A DNA stretch of 20,665 bases from CAZXDS01 sp964639525 (GTDB lineage Bacteria > Bacteroidota > Ignavibacteria > Ignavibacteriales > Melioribacteraceae). The stretch spans positions 1 through 20,665 of the forward strand of contig CAZXDS010000040.1 in assembly GCA_964639525.1 (NCBI GenBank), given 5' to 3'. The notes beneath the pieces are model-generated. The model did no database searches. It saw only the letters and a program-made list of their open reading frames with translations, and was not told the origin of the DNA. Below are positions 1-7,243 of this stretch, piece by piece. Every line of letters begins with the position of its first letter. Position 1 is the stretch's first letter. Both the position numbers and the translations under genes were made by a program.

Positions 1-60
<60 letters not shown>

Positions 61-72
61 TTTAGAGTTTTA

Positions 73-101
73 AAATTAACACATTTGATAAATTTTTGCA
101 A
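73..101 (-). promoter_or_regulatory. Putative sigma-70 type promoter of the tRNA-Thr gene
   Basis: On the minus strand TTGCAA (96-101) and TAATTT (73-78) are separated by exactly 17 bases. The -10 element ends 17 bases before the first tRNA base, which would give a leader of about ten bases. The region is very AT-rich, so a chance match is possible. Confidence 0.35.
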
Positions 102-221
102 TGTTTTTTTTGTTGGTTTTAACTTTTTTTTGAAATTCTAAACTTAAAAATTAAAATCGTAGTTATTGAAATACGGAAATCTTTCACTATTTTTCATTTT
201 TGATACATCGGGATAATTCAT

Positions 222-1013
222 TTGACAAAAAACGAGATACAATATTACGCATCATTAAATAAAAAAAAGTTTAGGGAATCGGAAGCTTTGTTTTTAATTG
301 AAGGCAAACGTATTGTTGATGAAGGAATTAACAGTGATTTTCATGCTGAAATTATTTTTTATACGGATGCATTTCTTCTTCGAAACAGCGAACTAATTAC
401 TCATTATAATTCGTTGAATATAAAAACTGAAAAGATTGATGATCGCAGTTTTCAAAAAATTACTGATACGAAAAACCCTCAGGGTATAGCGGCTGTTTTT
501 CATAAAAGAGATTTTAATATAAACATGCTTGGTTCAAGTAATTTTATTGTTGCCCTTGAAAACATTTCTGACCCGGGAAATTTTGGAACCATTTTGCGAA
601 CATGTGCATGGTTTGGATTTGAAGAACTAATTATCAGTTCTGATTCGGTTGATTTGTATAACCCAAAAGTTTTACGTTCGAGTATGGGGGCAATATTTAA
701 TCTTCAAATTTTTCAAACAGAAAAATTCTATGAAATTCTTAGTAATTTTAAAAACGAAGGATACTTAATCATCGTTGCAGATACAGAGGGGGAAAATATA
801 TTTGAATATAAACCGGGTAAAAAATCCATTATTACCTTTTGTAATGAAGCAAATGGTGCTTCAGCTCAGTTGAAAGAATTAAGTGTTAAAAATTTGTCTA
901 TTCATAAAATAGGTAGTGGAGAATCCTTAAATGTTGCTTCAGCAGCTGCGGTAATTATTTCTCAAATATCAAAAAACAATAACAGCTTCCGGAAACAAAA
1001 AATAATACAATAA
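222..1013 (+). CDS. SpoU/TrmH-family RNA 2'-O-methyltransferase
   Basis: Predicted SAM-dependent 2'-O-ribose methyltransferase of the SPOUT class acting on rRNA or tRNA; the target base cannot be read from the sequence. At 263 residues it has the usual length: an N-terminal substrate-binding (L30e-like) domain of about 100 residues, then the trefoil-knot domain. Motif 1 is NISDPGNFGTILRT (about 114-127), motif 2 FCNEANGAS (about 206-214) and motif 3 IGSGESLNVASAAAV (about 230-244). Motif 2 normally begins with Gly (GNEANG-like); here that position is Cys207 (codon TGT), a small oddity in the cofactor loop. The start is TTG: the frame is closed by TGA at 201-203, and TKNE is where relatives begin. 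Only a weak GGGA lies upstream. It is convergent with the pilin-like operon across a palindrome-rich spacer. Confidence 0.88.
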   Translation: MTKNEIQYYASLNKKKFRESEALFLIEGKRIVDEGINSDFHAEIIFYTDAFLLRNSELITHYNSLNIKTEKIDDRSFQKITDTKNPQGIAAVFHKRDFNINMLGSSNFIVALENISDPGNFGTILRTCAWFGFEELIISSDSVDLYNPKVLRSSMGAIFNLQIFQTEKFYEILSNFKNEGYLIIVADTEGENIFEYKPGKKSIITFCNEANGASAQLKELSVKNLSIHKIGSGESLNVASAAAVIISQISKNNNSFRKQKIIQ

Positions 1014-1082
1014 TAAATATTTTTATTGGCTAGGTCGAAAGCTGTTATAATTTTATTTTATTCATGAGTCCACTCTAAAAAG

Positions 1083-1110
1083 CCCCAAACGGACTAAAGT
1101 CCGTTTGGGG
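1083..1110. repeat. Perfect 13-bp palindrome (ACTAAAGT-type), possible bidirectional terminator
   Basis: The arms CCCCAAACGGACT and AGTCCGTTTGGGG are separated only by AA. The stem is strong and GC-rich against an AT-rich background and sits between convergent genes. No U-tract follows directly on either strand, so termination is possible but not shown. The core GGACT-AA-AGTCC resembles the palindrome at 1133-1253 (CGACT-GA-AGTCG). Confidence 0.85.
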
Positions 1111-1132
1111 AAGTTCGTTTTTAGTCTGTTTT

Positions 1133-1253
1133 CCCACGACTGAAGAGGCTGTGTGAAAAGTCCAAATTTGTAAAATTTTTCTTCGATTATGGTTAAAAAA
1201 CGCAACATCTTTTTTGAAACTCAGAGTTTTCACACAGCCTCTGAAGTCGTGGG
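1133..1253. repeat. Hairpin palindrome split by an insertion
   Basis: CCCACGAC (1133-1140) and GTCGTGGG (1246-1253) are perfect inverted halves. With the insert at 1145-1241 and one TGAA copy removed, the ancestral site reads CCCACGAC-TGAA-GTCGTGGG: an 8-bp stem closed by a TGAA tetraloop, of the same style as the palindrome at 1083-1110. Confidence 0.8.
1145..1241. mobile_element. 97-bp MITE-like element with 15-bp terminal inverted repeats and TGAA target duplication
   Basis: The left end GAGGCTGTGTGAAAA (1145-1159) and the right end TTTTCACACAGCCTC (1227-1241) are perfect inverted repeats. The element is flanked by direct TGAA copies (1141-1144 and 1242-1245), consistent with a 4-bp target-site duplication. 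The interior is about 67 bp, AT-rich and non-coding, so the element would depend on a transposase supplied elsewhere. GAGGCTGT-type ends occur in known insertion-sequence families, perhaps IS1182-like; that family assignment is from memory and uncertain. The insertion lies exactly in the loop of a hairpin. Confidence 0.75.
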
Positions 1254-1283
1254 TTAGTAAAAATATTACTTTTTAGACCGGAC

Positions 1284-2696
1284 TCATTCATACCACGAAA
1301 CTATTTCGTATTCGCTTGTTGTTGGAAAAAACGGTGGAACTTGTGTCATAAATCTTGCATCATATCTTATAAGCTCGTTATATCCGGCACCGTTTGTATA
1401 GCCTGTTGTTTGAGCAGCTTTTTCGATAAGTCCGCCGTATATTTTTAATGCTCCCATATTCGGTGACCACGAATGAATATTTTCAACTGTAATCCCGCCG
1501 TCATAATTAAATAAAGAGGCATCTATTTCAACATCGCTATGGTTTGCAACATTATCTTTTATAACAACTTGCTTAGCGGCAACAATACCCAACATATCGT
1601 GAACAGCTGGATTAATAGCTGTTTTCCCATTAGGTAAAAATAAAATGGGTGGTTCTCTATATTTAACGTCATCTTCGATATAAACATTACCGTAGCTATT
1701 ATTCTTTTTTGCGGTTCCAATTGTGTAGTTCCCATTAACTTCTCCTGAAACATATAGATTGCCTTTTTTATTCCATATTACACCATTGGGCGCAAGTGTG
1801 TCTAACAAAGCATTAACAGGAGTTGACCAGGATGATGTAGTAGTTAGCTTAACACTCCAGTCAACGGTTTTATCATCATGAAAAGTCAATCTTAAATCCT
1901 GTGCTTTATTAGTAGCATTATCGGCAAAAACCCTGCCTGAATAGTTTGCAGCGGTCTCAATTTTAGAAATATCCAAATTAAAAGGAACATTAACCGGTGT
2001 GTCTATTCCACCATAAAATTTAGGATCTGCTTTTCCAAATCCCCATTTATTGCCGACTGCCTTTAATCCCTTAGCCGTAACTTTTCCCATAAATACCGGT
2101 GATCCGAGTGTACGAAGAGTTTGGTTTGTGTGAAAAGGACCTGAAACAGTATCTCCGGTTACTAAATAACCCGCCCCCCAAGTGTCTGCAAAATAACCGA
2201 ATTTTGAAAAAGTACTAGGACGTAATTCAACTTCAACAACATCTGTCCTTCCGTGATAAGTACCTTCGGAAATAATAGTGATTTTTTCAAAGTCAACCGG
2301 ATTAGCATCACAAGCTCCCAAATAATCGCCGTGTGCTAAATGAGCGGGAACCGCAGATGCTGGTATTACAATTTCGTGTTTAGCAATTGGATTTCCCTGA
2401 GGTATATGGCAAATTGTAACCTTTCCCGAACCTGATAAAGGGTTACTGACATAGACATTAAGTGTACCGTTATTTATTGTTAAGTCTGCAAAACCCGTAT
2501 CCCATGTTTTATTCATAAAAACTTCATTCGCCGCCATATTCGCACCCGCAACGGCAATATTGTGTGCATTTGTACGAACGTAATAGTTAGTAAAATTATC
2601 TATTGCATTATTGGTCAAATTATTATAATTATATCCGAAAACCAAAAATATCATGCTAAAACCAAGTACCATAAAAATTGCTGCTTTTCCACCCAT
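1284..2696 (-). CDS. PilX-like membrane-anchored protein with a CHxP...HxxH...C motif insert
   Basis: Third gene of the operon; 470 residues. A hydrophobic segment follows almost at the start (residues 5-21, AAIFMVLGFSMIFLVFG), then an amphipathic helix-like stretch (22-60), as in pilus-accessory (PilX-like) proteins. Residues 92-129 form a distinct motif with Cys96, His97, His107, His119, His122 and Cys129 (TICHIPQGNP ... AHLAHGDYLGAC), a pattern I know from many exported proteins of Bacteroidota but with no settled function. The rest (about 160-470) looks beta-rich, with repeated short strands and Gly/Asn turns (for example FGYFADTWGAGYLVTGDT). The ATG has an excellent SD (AGGTGA) that overlaps the TGA stop of the preceding gene, so translational coupling is likely. 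There is no GFTLxE prepilin signal. The assignment to a pilus-like apparatus is inference. Confidence 0.6.
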   Translation of the reverse strand: MGGKAAIFMVLGFSMIFLVFGYNYNNLTNNAIDNFTNYYVRTNAHNIAVAGANMAANEVFMNKTWDTGFADLTINNGTLNVYVSNPLSGSGKVTICHIPQGNPIAKHEIVIPASAVPAHLAHGDYLGACDANPVDFEKITIISEGTYHGRTDVVEVELRPSTFSKFGYFADTWGAGYLVTGDTVSGPFHTNQTLRTLGSPVFMGKVTAKGLKAVGNKWGFGKADPKFYGGIDTPVNVPFNLDISKIETAANYSGRVFADNATNKAQDLRLTFHDDKTVDWSVKLTTTSSWSTPVNALLDTLAPNGVIWNKKGNLYVSGEVNGNYTIGTAKKNNSYGNVYIEDDVKYREPPILFLPNGKTAINPAVHDMLGIVAAKQVVIKDNVANHSDVEIDASLFNYDGGITVENIHSWSPNMGALKIYGGLIEKAAQTTGYTNGAGYNELIRYDARFMTQVPPFFPTTSEYEIVSWYE

Positions 2697-2700
2697 AATA

Positions 2701-2706
2701 TCACCT
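2701..2706 (-). promoter_or_regulatory. Ribosome binding site overlapping the upstream stop codon
   Basis: The minus strand reads AGGTGATATTATG. AGGTGA is a strong SD four bases before the ATG at 2696, and its last three bases are the TGA stop of the upstream gene. This fixes the start and suggests coupled translation. Confidence 0.75.
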
Positions 2707-3300
2707 GTTTTTTAAGTTTCTTGCTGCGAGTCTTATTTGCCGCCAAAATGCACTTGAGTACTGCTGATCGTAAGCCGCGGAGTTTTCTACAGTAATATCA
2801 ATCTGCATTGTGTAAATAGCGCTGGGAACCGTTATTGGGAAAGGTAATTTATTCCCAAGAGCATCAAAATAAGTCATCCTAAATTGAGTAATTCCCATAT
2901 TTGCACTTTTTGCAGGATTACTGTTTAATACTCTATAGAGAAGTCTGTCTTTTGGATTTGGAGTTTGACTTAATTCAGAGACCTGTCCTGTATAATAATG
3001 CATTGTGTCAACAATTCCATCGTTATTATCATCGGTTAAATATGTTATGCTACTCGTATCAGCGGCTATAATTGACTTAGACGGGTCAGGAATTTTTGTC
3101 CAATCTTTGCAGTAACCAATTTTTCTAAAATCATATTCAATTAAATCGACAACAGCCACCAAATCCTGCTGAACGATCAAATCACCTCCGTAAGTAAATG
3201 TATTTTGGACGGATGCATCGTTTAGCCTCAGCAAAATCATAAAAAGCATCCCGCCGATAAGTGTGGAACCGAGAATATCCAATAATGTACTAAATCCCAT
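2701..3300 (-). CDS. PilW-like minor pseudopilin candidate
   Basis: Second gene of the operon; 199 residues. A single N-terminal hydrophobic helix (about 5-25, LLDILGSTLIGGMLFMILL) is followed by a soluble domain. Residues 88-98 (YLTDDNNDGIVDT region) form a Ca-loop-like DxNxDGxxD segment followed by a Tyr-rich strand, as in PilW-type minor pilins (known pattern, recalled). The C-terminal half resembles the beta-sheet of pseudopilins, ending in a basic tail (RQIRLAARNLKNR). The leader MGF is short, and no Glu sits at +5 after the Gly (the acidic residue is at +6), so processing by a standard prepilin peptidase is doubtful. The ATG is preceded by AGAGGA at good spacing. The gene lies 11 bp after the previous gene and 4 bp before the next. 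Confidence 0.55.
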   Translation of the reverse strand: MGFSTLLDILGSTLIGGMLFMILLRLNDASVQNTFTYGGDLIVQQDLVAVVDLIEYDFRKIGYCKDWTKIPDPSKSIIAADTSSITYLTDDNNDGIVDTMHYYTGQVSELSQTPNPKDRLLYRVLNSNPAKSANMGITQFRMTYFDALGNKLPFPITVPSAIYTMQIDITVENSAAYDQQYSSAFWRQIRLAARNLKNR

Positions 3301-3311
3301 TTTATTATCCT

Positions 3312-3818
3312 CTACCTAAAATAAAAATAGCTGTAAATTGTAAAAAGCCTTATGGTATCTGCCATAGATTTGCTTGTAACTTCCACGTTTAATCTTTTGT
3401 GCCAAGTTTTAGGTGATGTAGTAAGTGCCTCAGGATTGTTTGGTGTGATATAGCCTACACTGCATTTAATTTTAAAATCGGCAGATTTAAATGTTGTATC
3501 GGAAGAATCGTATTTTACAATTTTTACCAATCCATTATAATCATCAAAGTCATTAAAATTCGGATAAACTTCACTACCGTCAACACCTATTGACGAGAGT
3601 GATGCAGTTGAAGTTACGGAATTTGTATCAGTATTTTGATCAAATGATTTACCACTTGCTTCCTCAATAATGGAAGTGCCGAGAGAGACAGCGAGAACAT
3701 CAAATTTAGTTTCCATCATAGCGGTGCTTGTTGTGAGGAAACCATTATTAACTCTTAAAATTACAAGAGTTAATAAAACCATAGCACCGACTGTTATCAA
3801 CATTTGACCGGTATTCAT
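3312..3818 (-). CDS. PilV-like membrane-anchored pseudopilin candidate
   Basis: First gene of the three-gene minus-strand operon; 168 residues. Residues 5-22 (QMLITVGAMVLLTLVILR) are hydrophobic and begin right after a four-residue leader MNTG. A polar helical stretch (23-57) and a Ser/Thr/Asp-rich exported domain follow, with a single Cys in the visible C-terminal half (SADFKIKCSVGYIT). Size and layout fit minor pilins, but the conserved Glu5 is absent (Thr at that position), so homology to true pilins is unproven. The start is ATG with AAGGTAA upstream. The 450-bp upstream region is non-coding and should hold the operon promoter. I do not recognise a named family. Confidence 0.5.
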   Translation of the reverse strand: MNTGQMLITVGAMVLLTLVILRVNNGFLTTSTAMMETKFDVLAVSLGTSIIEEASGKSFDQNTDTNSVTSTASLSSIGVDGSEVYPNFNDFDDYNGLVKIVKYDSSDTTFKSADFKIKCSVGYITPNNPEALTTSPKTWHKRLNVEVTSKSMADTIRLFTIYSYFYFR

Positions 3819-3998
3819 TTTAATTTACCTTATTTGATGAAATTGTTTTCATTGACTTAATATAGCAACAATTTTTGTGCTAAAAAATATATTGCATTTT
3901 TAGCTCAAAATGATAATAATTGCTGTCGCAAGAAAATATCATGTAAATTTTACATGTCAATATTTATTCTCAATAGAATAATTGGACAAATTTGTTTT

Positions 3999-4189
3999 TT
4001 GAGTTATATACATTGTTACAATAATAAATGTGTGCTATTTAATCAAATTGTCATTCCCGAATGCTTTTATGTGGAATCCATTATGGAACAGATTCCAGCT
4101 TAAAATGTGCGGGAATGACATGAAAGATATAAATGCAAATTTGAGACTATTTTACTAATAAATTAACTGTTCTTATGTATATAACTCAA
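3999..4189. repeat. Outer 15-bp perfect inverted repeat enclosing a hairpin element
   Basis: TTGAGTTATATACAT (3999-4013) and ATGTATATAACTCAA (4175-4189) are perfect inverted copies 161 bp apart. They enclose the 72-bp hairpin at 4049-4120. The whole 191-bp unit could be a small non-autonomous element, but no clear target duplication is visible. Confidence 0.65.
4049..4120. repeat. 72-bp interspersed hairpin repeat (TGTCATTCCCG type)
   Basis: The ends TGTCATTCCCG and CGGGAATGACA are perfect 11-bp inverted repeats. An inner TGGAATC/GATTCCA pair (4072-4078 and 4091-4097) extends the stem. Sequences with these ends are, from general knowledge, very common intergenic palindromic repeats in many bacteria. 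Its copy number here cannot be judged from one window. Confidence 0.75.
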
Positions 4190-4319
4190 TTTATTTTTAT
4201 TAATGAGGAAAAGAATATATAAATTATGATTTTATCATCACTAACCAACTGCACCGATTCAAACTTTGATTTCGGGAAAATCGTTGGCTAATAGTAATAA
4301 TAATATTGATAAACCACAA

Positions 4320-5414
4320 TTATTTTTTAAGTTTAATAAAATCGTATTGCTGCATAATTTTTACCAAATTTTCGAATTTAGTTTCGGCTTCCCATCCGAG
4401 TTTTTCTTTTGCTTTTGTCGGTTTACCAATCAACAATTCAACTTCGGTAGGGCGATAATAATTTTTGGAAACTTCTACAATTAGATCACCGACTTTGAGA
4501 TTTGTATTCAGATTAAACGAATCTGTAAAACTATCAATTACGCTGTTATCTAATTCTGCAATATATCCTTTTTCCTCGGCATCTTGTCCTTTCCATTCTA
4601 TGGATATGCCAAGATTTTTAAAAGCATGATCCGCAAATTCGCGAACTGTATGAGTCTCTCCTGTTGCAAGAACGTAATCTTCCGCAATTTCCTGCTGAAG
4701 TATTCTCCACATTCCTTCGCAGTATTCAGGAGCATAACCCCAATCTCTTTTTGCGTTTAAGTTTCCGAGTCGAACAATTTTTTGATTGCCAAGAACAATA
4801 TTTGCGGCAGCTCTTGTTATTTTTTTGGTAACAAAAGTATTTCCTCTGCGTTCAGATTCGTGATTAAACAGTATTCCGTTGGCTGCATAAATATTATACG
4901 CTTCGCGATAATTCACAATAATCCAATAAGCATAAAGTTTTGCAACTGCATAAGGAGAACGCGGATAAAACGGTGTGCTTTCACTTTGAGGAACTTCCCT
5001 TACTTTTCCGTATAATTCACTTGTTGAGGCTTGGTAAAGCTTGGTACCGTGTAATCCTGTTTCTCTTATTGCATCAAGAAAACGAAGTGTGCCAAGTGCA
5101 TCAACCTGTGCAGTGTAATCGGGAATTTCAAATGACACTTTTACGTGGCTTTGTGCACCAAGATTATAAATTTCATCCGGCTCTGTTATTTCCAACAATC
5201 TATTTAAACTGCTGGTGTCAACGAGATCGCCATAGTGAAGAAACAATTTTTTGTTCATTATTTCTTTATTGTTGTAAAGATGGTCAATTCTTTCCGTGTT
5301 GAACGAACTGCTTCTGCGAACAATCCCATGTACCTCATATCCTTTTTCGAGTAAAATTTCAGTTAGGTAACTTCCGTCTTGACCTGTAATTCCTGTTATT
5401 AGTGCTTTTTTCAA
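4320..5414 (-). CDS. gmd: GDP-mannose 4,6-dehydratase
   Basis: Converts GDP-D-mannose to GDP-4-keto-6-deoxy-D-mannose, the first step of GDP-L-fucose (or GDP-rhamnose) synthesis in the cytoplasm. It is an extended short-chain dehydrogenase of 364 residues, full length for the family. The Rossmann motif GITGQDG is at 8-14; the catalytic set is Thr131, Glu133, Tyr155 and Lys159 (TSE ... YAVAK). Family signatures RRSSSFNTERIDH (33-45) and NHESERRG (184-191) are intact. The start is TTG (5414), supported by AAGGAAG four bases upstream and by the family N-terminus KKALITG. It lies 12 bp downstream of the GDP-fucose synthase gene and is almost certainly cotranscribed with it. Confidence 0.97.
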   Translation of the reverse strand: MKKALITGITGQDGSYLTEILLEKGYEVHGIVRRSSSFNTERIDHLYNNKEIMNKKLFLHYGDLVDTSSLNRLLEITEPDEIYNLGAQSHVKVSFEIPDYTAQVDALGTLRFLDAIRETGLHGTKLYQASTSELYGKVREVPQSESTPFYPRSPYAVAKLYAYWIIVNYREAYNIYAANGILFNHESERRGNTFVTKKITRAAANIVLGNQKIVRLGNLNAKRDWGYAPEYCEGMWRILQQEIAEDYVLATGETHTVREFADHAFKNLGISIEWKGQDAEEKGYIAELDNSVIDSFTDSFNLNTNLKVGDLIVEVSKNYYRPTEVELLIGKPTKAKEKLGWEAETKFENLVKIMQQYDFIKLKK

Positions 5415-5418
5415 TTTG

Positions 5419-5425
5419 CTTCCTT
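5419..5425 (-). promoter_or_regulatory. Ribosome binding site fixing the TTG start of gmd
   Basis: The minus strand reads AAGGAAG-CAAA-TTG. The strong SD lies in the short gap after the fcl stop and decides for the non-ATG start. Confidence 0.7.
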
Positions 5426-5426
5426 A

Positions 5427-6413
5427 TTAAAGTTTAATAAATTCTTTCTCAACATTTTGTAAATACCAATCGTAAGTTTTTTCAATTCCCCGCTTCAATT
5501 CAGTGAAATATTTCCATCCAAGATTTTCAAGACGAGAAACATCCAATAATTTTTTAGGCGTTCCGTCAGGTTTTGAATTGTCATAAATTATATTTCCCCC
5601 AAAACCAACGACTGATTTAATTGTTTCGGCAAGTTCTGCAATACTCAAATCTTTTCCGGTTCCAAGATTAAGGTGAGTGATTCCATTGTTGTAAATATCG
5701 GCTGCGTTAATATTTTCGAGCATAAAACGAATTGCATTTGCCAAATCATCCACGTATAAAAATTCTCGCATTGGCTTTCCGCTGCCCCAAACTGTTACTG
5801 TCTGTTCCTTATCTAATTTAGCTTGATGAAATTTCCGCAATAAAGCAGGCAGAACATGCGAAGTTGACAAGTTAAAATTATCAAACTGACCGTATAAATT
5901 TGTCGGCATAGCAGAATAAAAATTACGGTTGTATTGATTATAATAATTTTCGCACAATTTTATTCCTGCAATTTTGGCAATTGCATACGGTTCGTTTGTG
6001 CTTTCCAAATAACCGCTTAACAAGTATTCTTCTTTCATTGGCTGCGGAGCCAATTTTGGATAAATACATGAACTTCCGAGAAACAACAATTTTTCTACAT
6101 CATTTTTGTATGCTGCATTAATGATGTTAGATTCAATCATTAAATTATTATAAATAAACTCAGCTCTGTATGTATTGTTAGCCAAAATTCCGCCTACGCG
6201 TGCAGCTGCATCAATTACAATATCAGGTTTTTCTTCGGCAAAAAAATTATTTACATCAGTTTGATTTATTAAGTCCAATTCTTTTGAAGTGCGCAGTAAA
6301 AGGTTTTCATAACCGTTTTGCTCCAGTTCGCGCAAAATTGCCGAGCCAACCATTCCCCGATGTCCGGCAATAAAAATTTTCTTTTTTGTGTAGTCTTTCA
6401 ATGAAAATCCCAT
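5427..6413 (-). CDS. fcl: GDP-L-fucose synthase
   Basis: NADPH-dependent 3,5-epimerase/4-reductase that turns GDP-4-keto-6-deoxymannose into GDP-L-fucose, the partner of the following gmd. It has 328 residues, normal length. The Rossmann motif GHRGMVG is at 17-23. Catalytic residues match the family: Ser114 (SSCIYP), Cys116, Tyr143 and Lys147 (YAIAK), and His186 (STSHVLPALL). The substrate-binding region is typical (PTNLYG at 170-175). The ATG at 6413 lacks an obvious SD; the N-terminus is about seven residues longer than the minimal family start, so the in-frame TTG four codons in is an alternative. The 148-bp gap to the divergent msrA gene should hold promoters for both. No glycosyltransferases are adjacent, so the user of GDP-fucose lies elsewhere. 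Confidence 0.96.
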   Translation of the reverse strand: MGFSLKDYTKKKIFIAGHRGMVGSAILRELEQNGYENLLLRTSKELDLINQTDVNNFFAEEKPDIVIDAAARVGGILANNTYRAEFIYNNLMIESNIINAAYKNDVEKLLFLGSSCIYPKLAPQPMKEEYLLSGYLESTNEPYAIAKIAGIKLCENYYNQYNRNFYSAMPTNLYGQFDNFNLSTSHVLPALLRKFHQAKLDKEQTVTVWGSGKPMREFLYVDDLANAIRFMLENINAADIYNNGITHLNLGTGKDLSIAELAETIKSVVGFGGNIIYDNSKPDGTPKKLLDVSRLENLGWKYFTELKRGIEKTYDWYLQNVEKEFIKL

Positions 6414-6561
6414 TATTTTTAATTTTAAATATAGTAAATTATTTTACTGCAAAAAGTGCTTTGGATTAGCAACTTTTATGGGCGAAATTTTTGATTATTT
6501 ATTTTTATAATTGTTAAGTATTTTGCAACATTCTTAGAATAGTTAATGAAAGGTATTTAGG

Positions 6562-7209
6562 ATGAAACATTTTTTAATTAAAATTGAATTTTTACTATTA
6601 ATTAGTACTGCTATTTTAACAGCGAATTCAGGCAAAATGGATAAAGGTAAATTGGACGAAATGGAACAAAATAATAAAACGGAAATTGCAACATTCGGAG
6701 GCGGATGTTTTTGGTGTGTTGAAGCTATTTATGAAAAATTAGACGGTGTTATTTCAGTAACGTCAGGATATTCAGGCGGAGATGTAAAAAATCCTACTTA
6801 TGAAGAAGTTTGTTCCGGAACAACAGGGCATGCAGAAGCAGCACAAATTGTATTCGACCCAAGTAAATTATCGTACAAAGATTTATTGGAAGTGTTTTGG
6901 GAAACTCACGACCCGACAACTCTGAACCGACAAGGCAATGATGTTGGCACTCAATATCGATCGGTAATTTTTTATAAAAATAAAAAACAGAAAGAAATTG
7001 CCGAAACATATAAAGCAAAGCTTGATAAATCAGGAATTTTTAAAAACCAAATCGTTACTGAAATTGTCCCTTTTGAACATTTTTACGAAGCTGAAAATTA
7101 TCATCAAAATTATTATGAGCGGAACAAATCACAGCCGTATTGTCAGCTTGTTATTACACCAAAATTAGAAAAGTTCAAAAAAATATTTGGTGATAAACTT
7201 AAAAAATAG
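6562..7209 (+). CDS. msrA: Peptide-methionine (S)-S-oxide reductase with N-terminal export signal
   Basis: Reduces methionine-S-sulfoxide in proteins. 215 residues: the N-terminal 20-22 residues (KHFLIKIEFLLLISTAILTA) form a signal peptide or membrane anchor, so this copy likely works outside the cytoplasm. A short charged linker follows, then the MsrA domain from about 41. The active site is GCFWC (48-52) with catalytic Cys49 and a neighbouring Cys52. Substrate-pocket signatures GYSGG (69-73), TGHAEA and YHQNYY are intact, and another Cys near 198 (QPYCQL) may act as resolving cysteine. The ATG has AAAGG upstream. The next gene, a flavin-dependent reductase, begins 34 bp downstream and may be in the same operon. 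Confidence 0.95.
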   Translation: MKHFLIKIEFLLLISTAILTANSGKMDKGKLDEMEQNNKTEIATFGGGCFWCVEAIYEKLDGVISVTSGYSGGDVKNPTYEEVCSGTTGHAEAAQIVFDPSKLSYKDLLEVFWETHDPTTLNRQGNDVGTQYRSVIFYKNKKQKEIAETYKAKLDKSGIFKNQIVTEIVPFEHFYEAENYHQNYYERNKSQPYCQLVITPKLEKFKKIFGDKLKK

Positions 7210-7243
7210 CACACAATATTTTTATAAAATATTTTGGAGAAAA

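Larger units (their letters stand above)
1064..1287. repeat. Outer imperfect inverted repeat enclosing the palindrome nest
   Basis: The left arm 1064-1082 (ATGAGTCCACTCTAAAAAG) and the right arm 1269-1287 (CTTTTTAGACCGGACTCAT) are inverted copies with 17 of 19 positions matching. The left arm directly abuts the palindrome at 1083. The right arm overlaps the stop codon of the pilin-like gene (1284-1286). The pair encloses two palindromes and a MITE-like insertion. Confidence 0.7.
3819..4319. other. Non-coding spacer between the pilin-like operon and gmd
   Basis: About 500 bp with no convincing gene. It must contain the minus-strand promoter of the pilin-like operon, but I see no clear -35/-10 pair. 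The main structure is the nested inverted repeat at 3999-4189. The part 4190-4319 is AT-rich with nothing recognisable. Confidence 0.6.

Noticed and set aside
1083..1253. CRISPR-like repeats
   Set aside because: The units are palindromes of different sequence without regular spacers; no cas gene is in the window.
3860..3880. Possible sigma-54 promoter before the pilin-like operon (minus strand TAGCACAAAAATTGTTGC)
   Set aside because: It resembles TGGCAC-N5-TTGC, but at the correct spacing the essential GG and GC are AG and GT, so the two most conserved positions fail.
4782..5302. Plus-strand open frames inside gmd
   Set aside because: Antisense to a full-length, motif-complete gmd.
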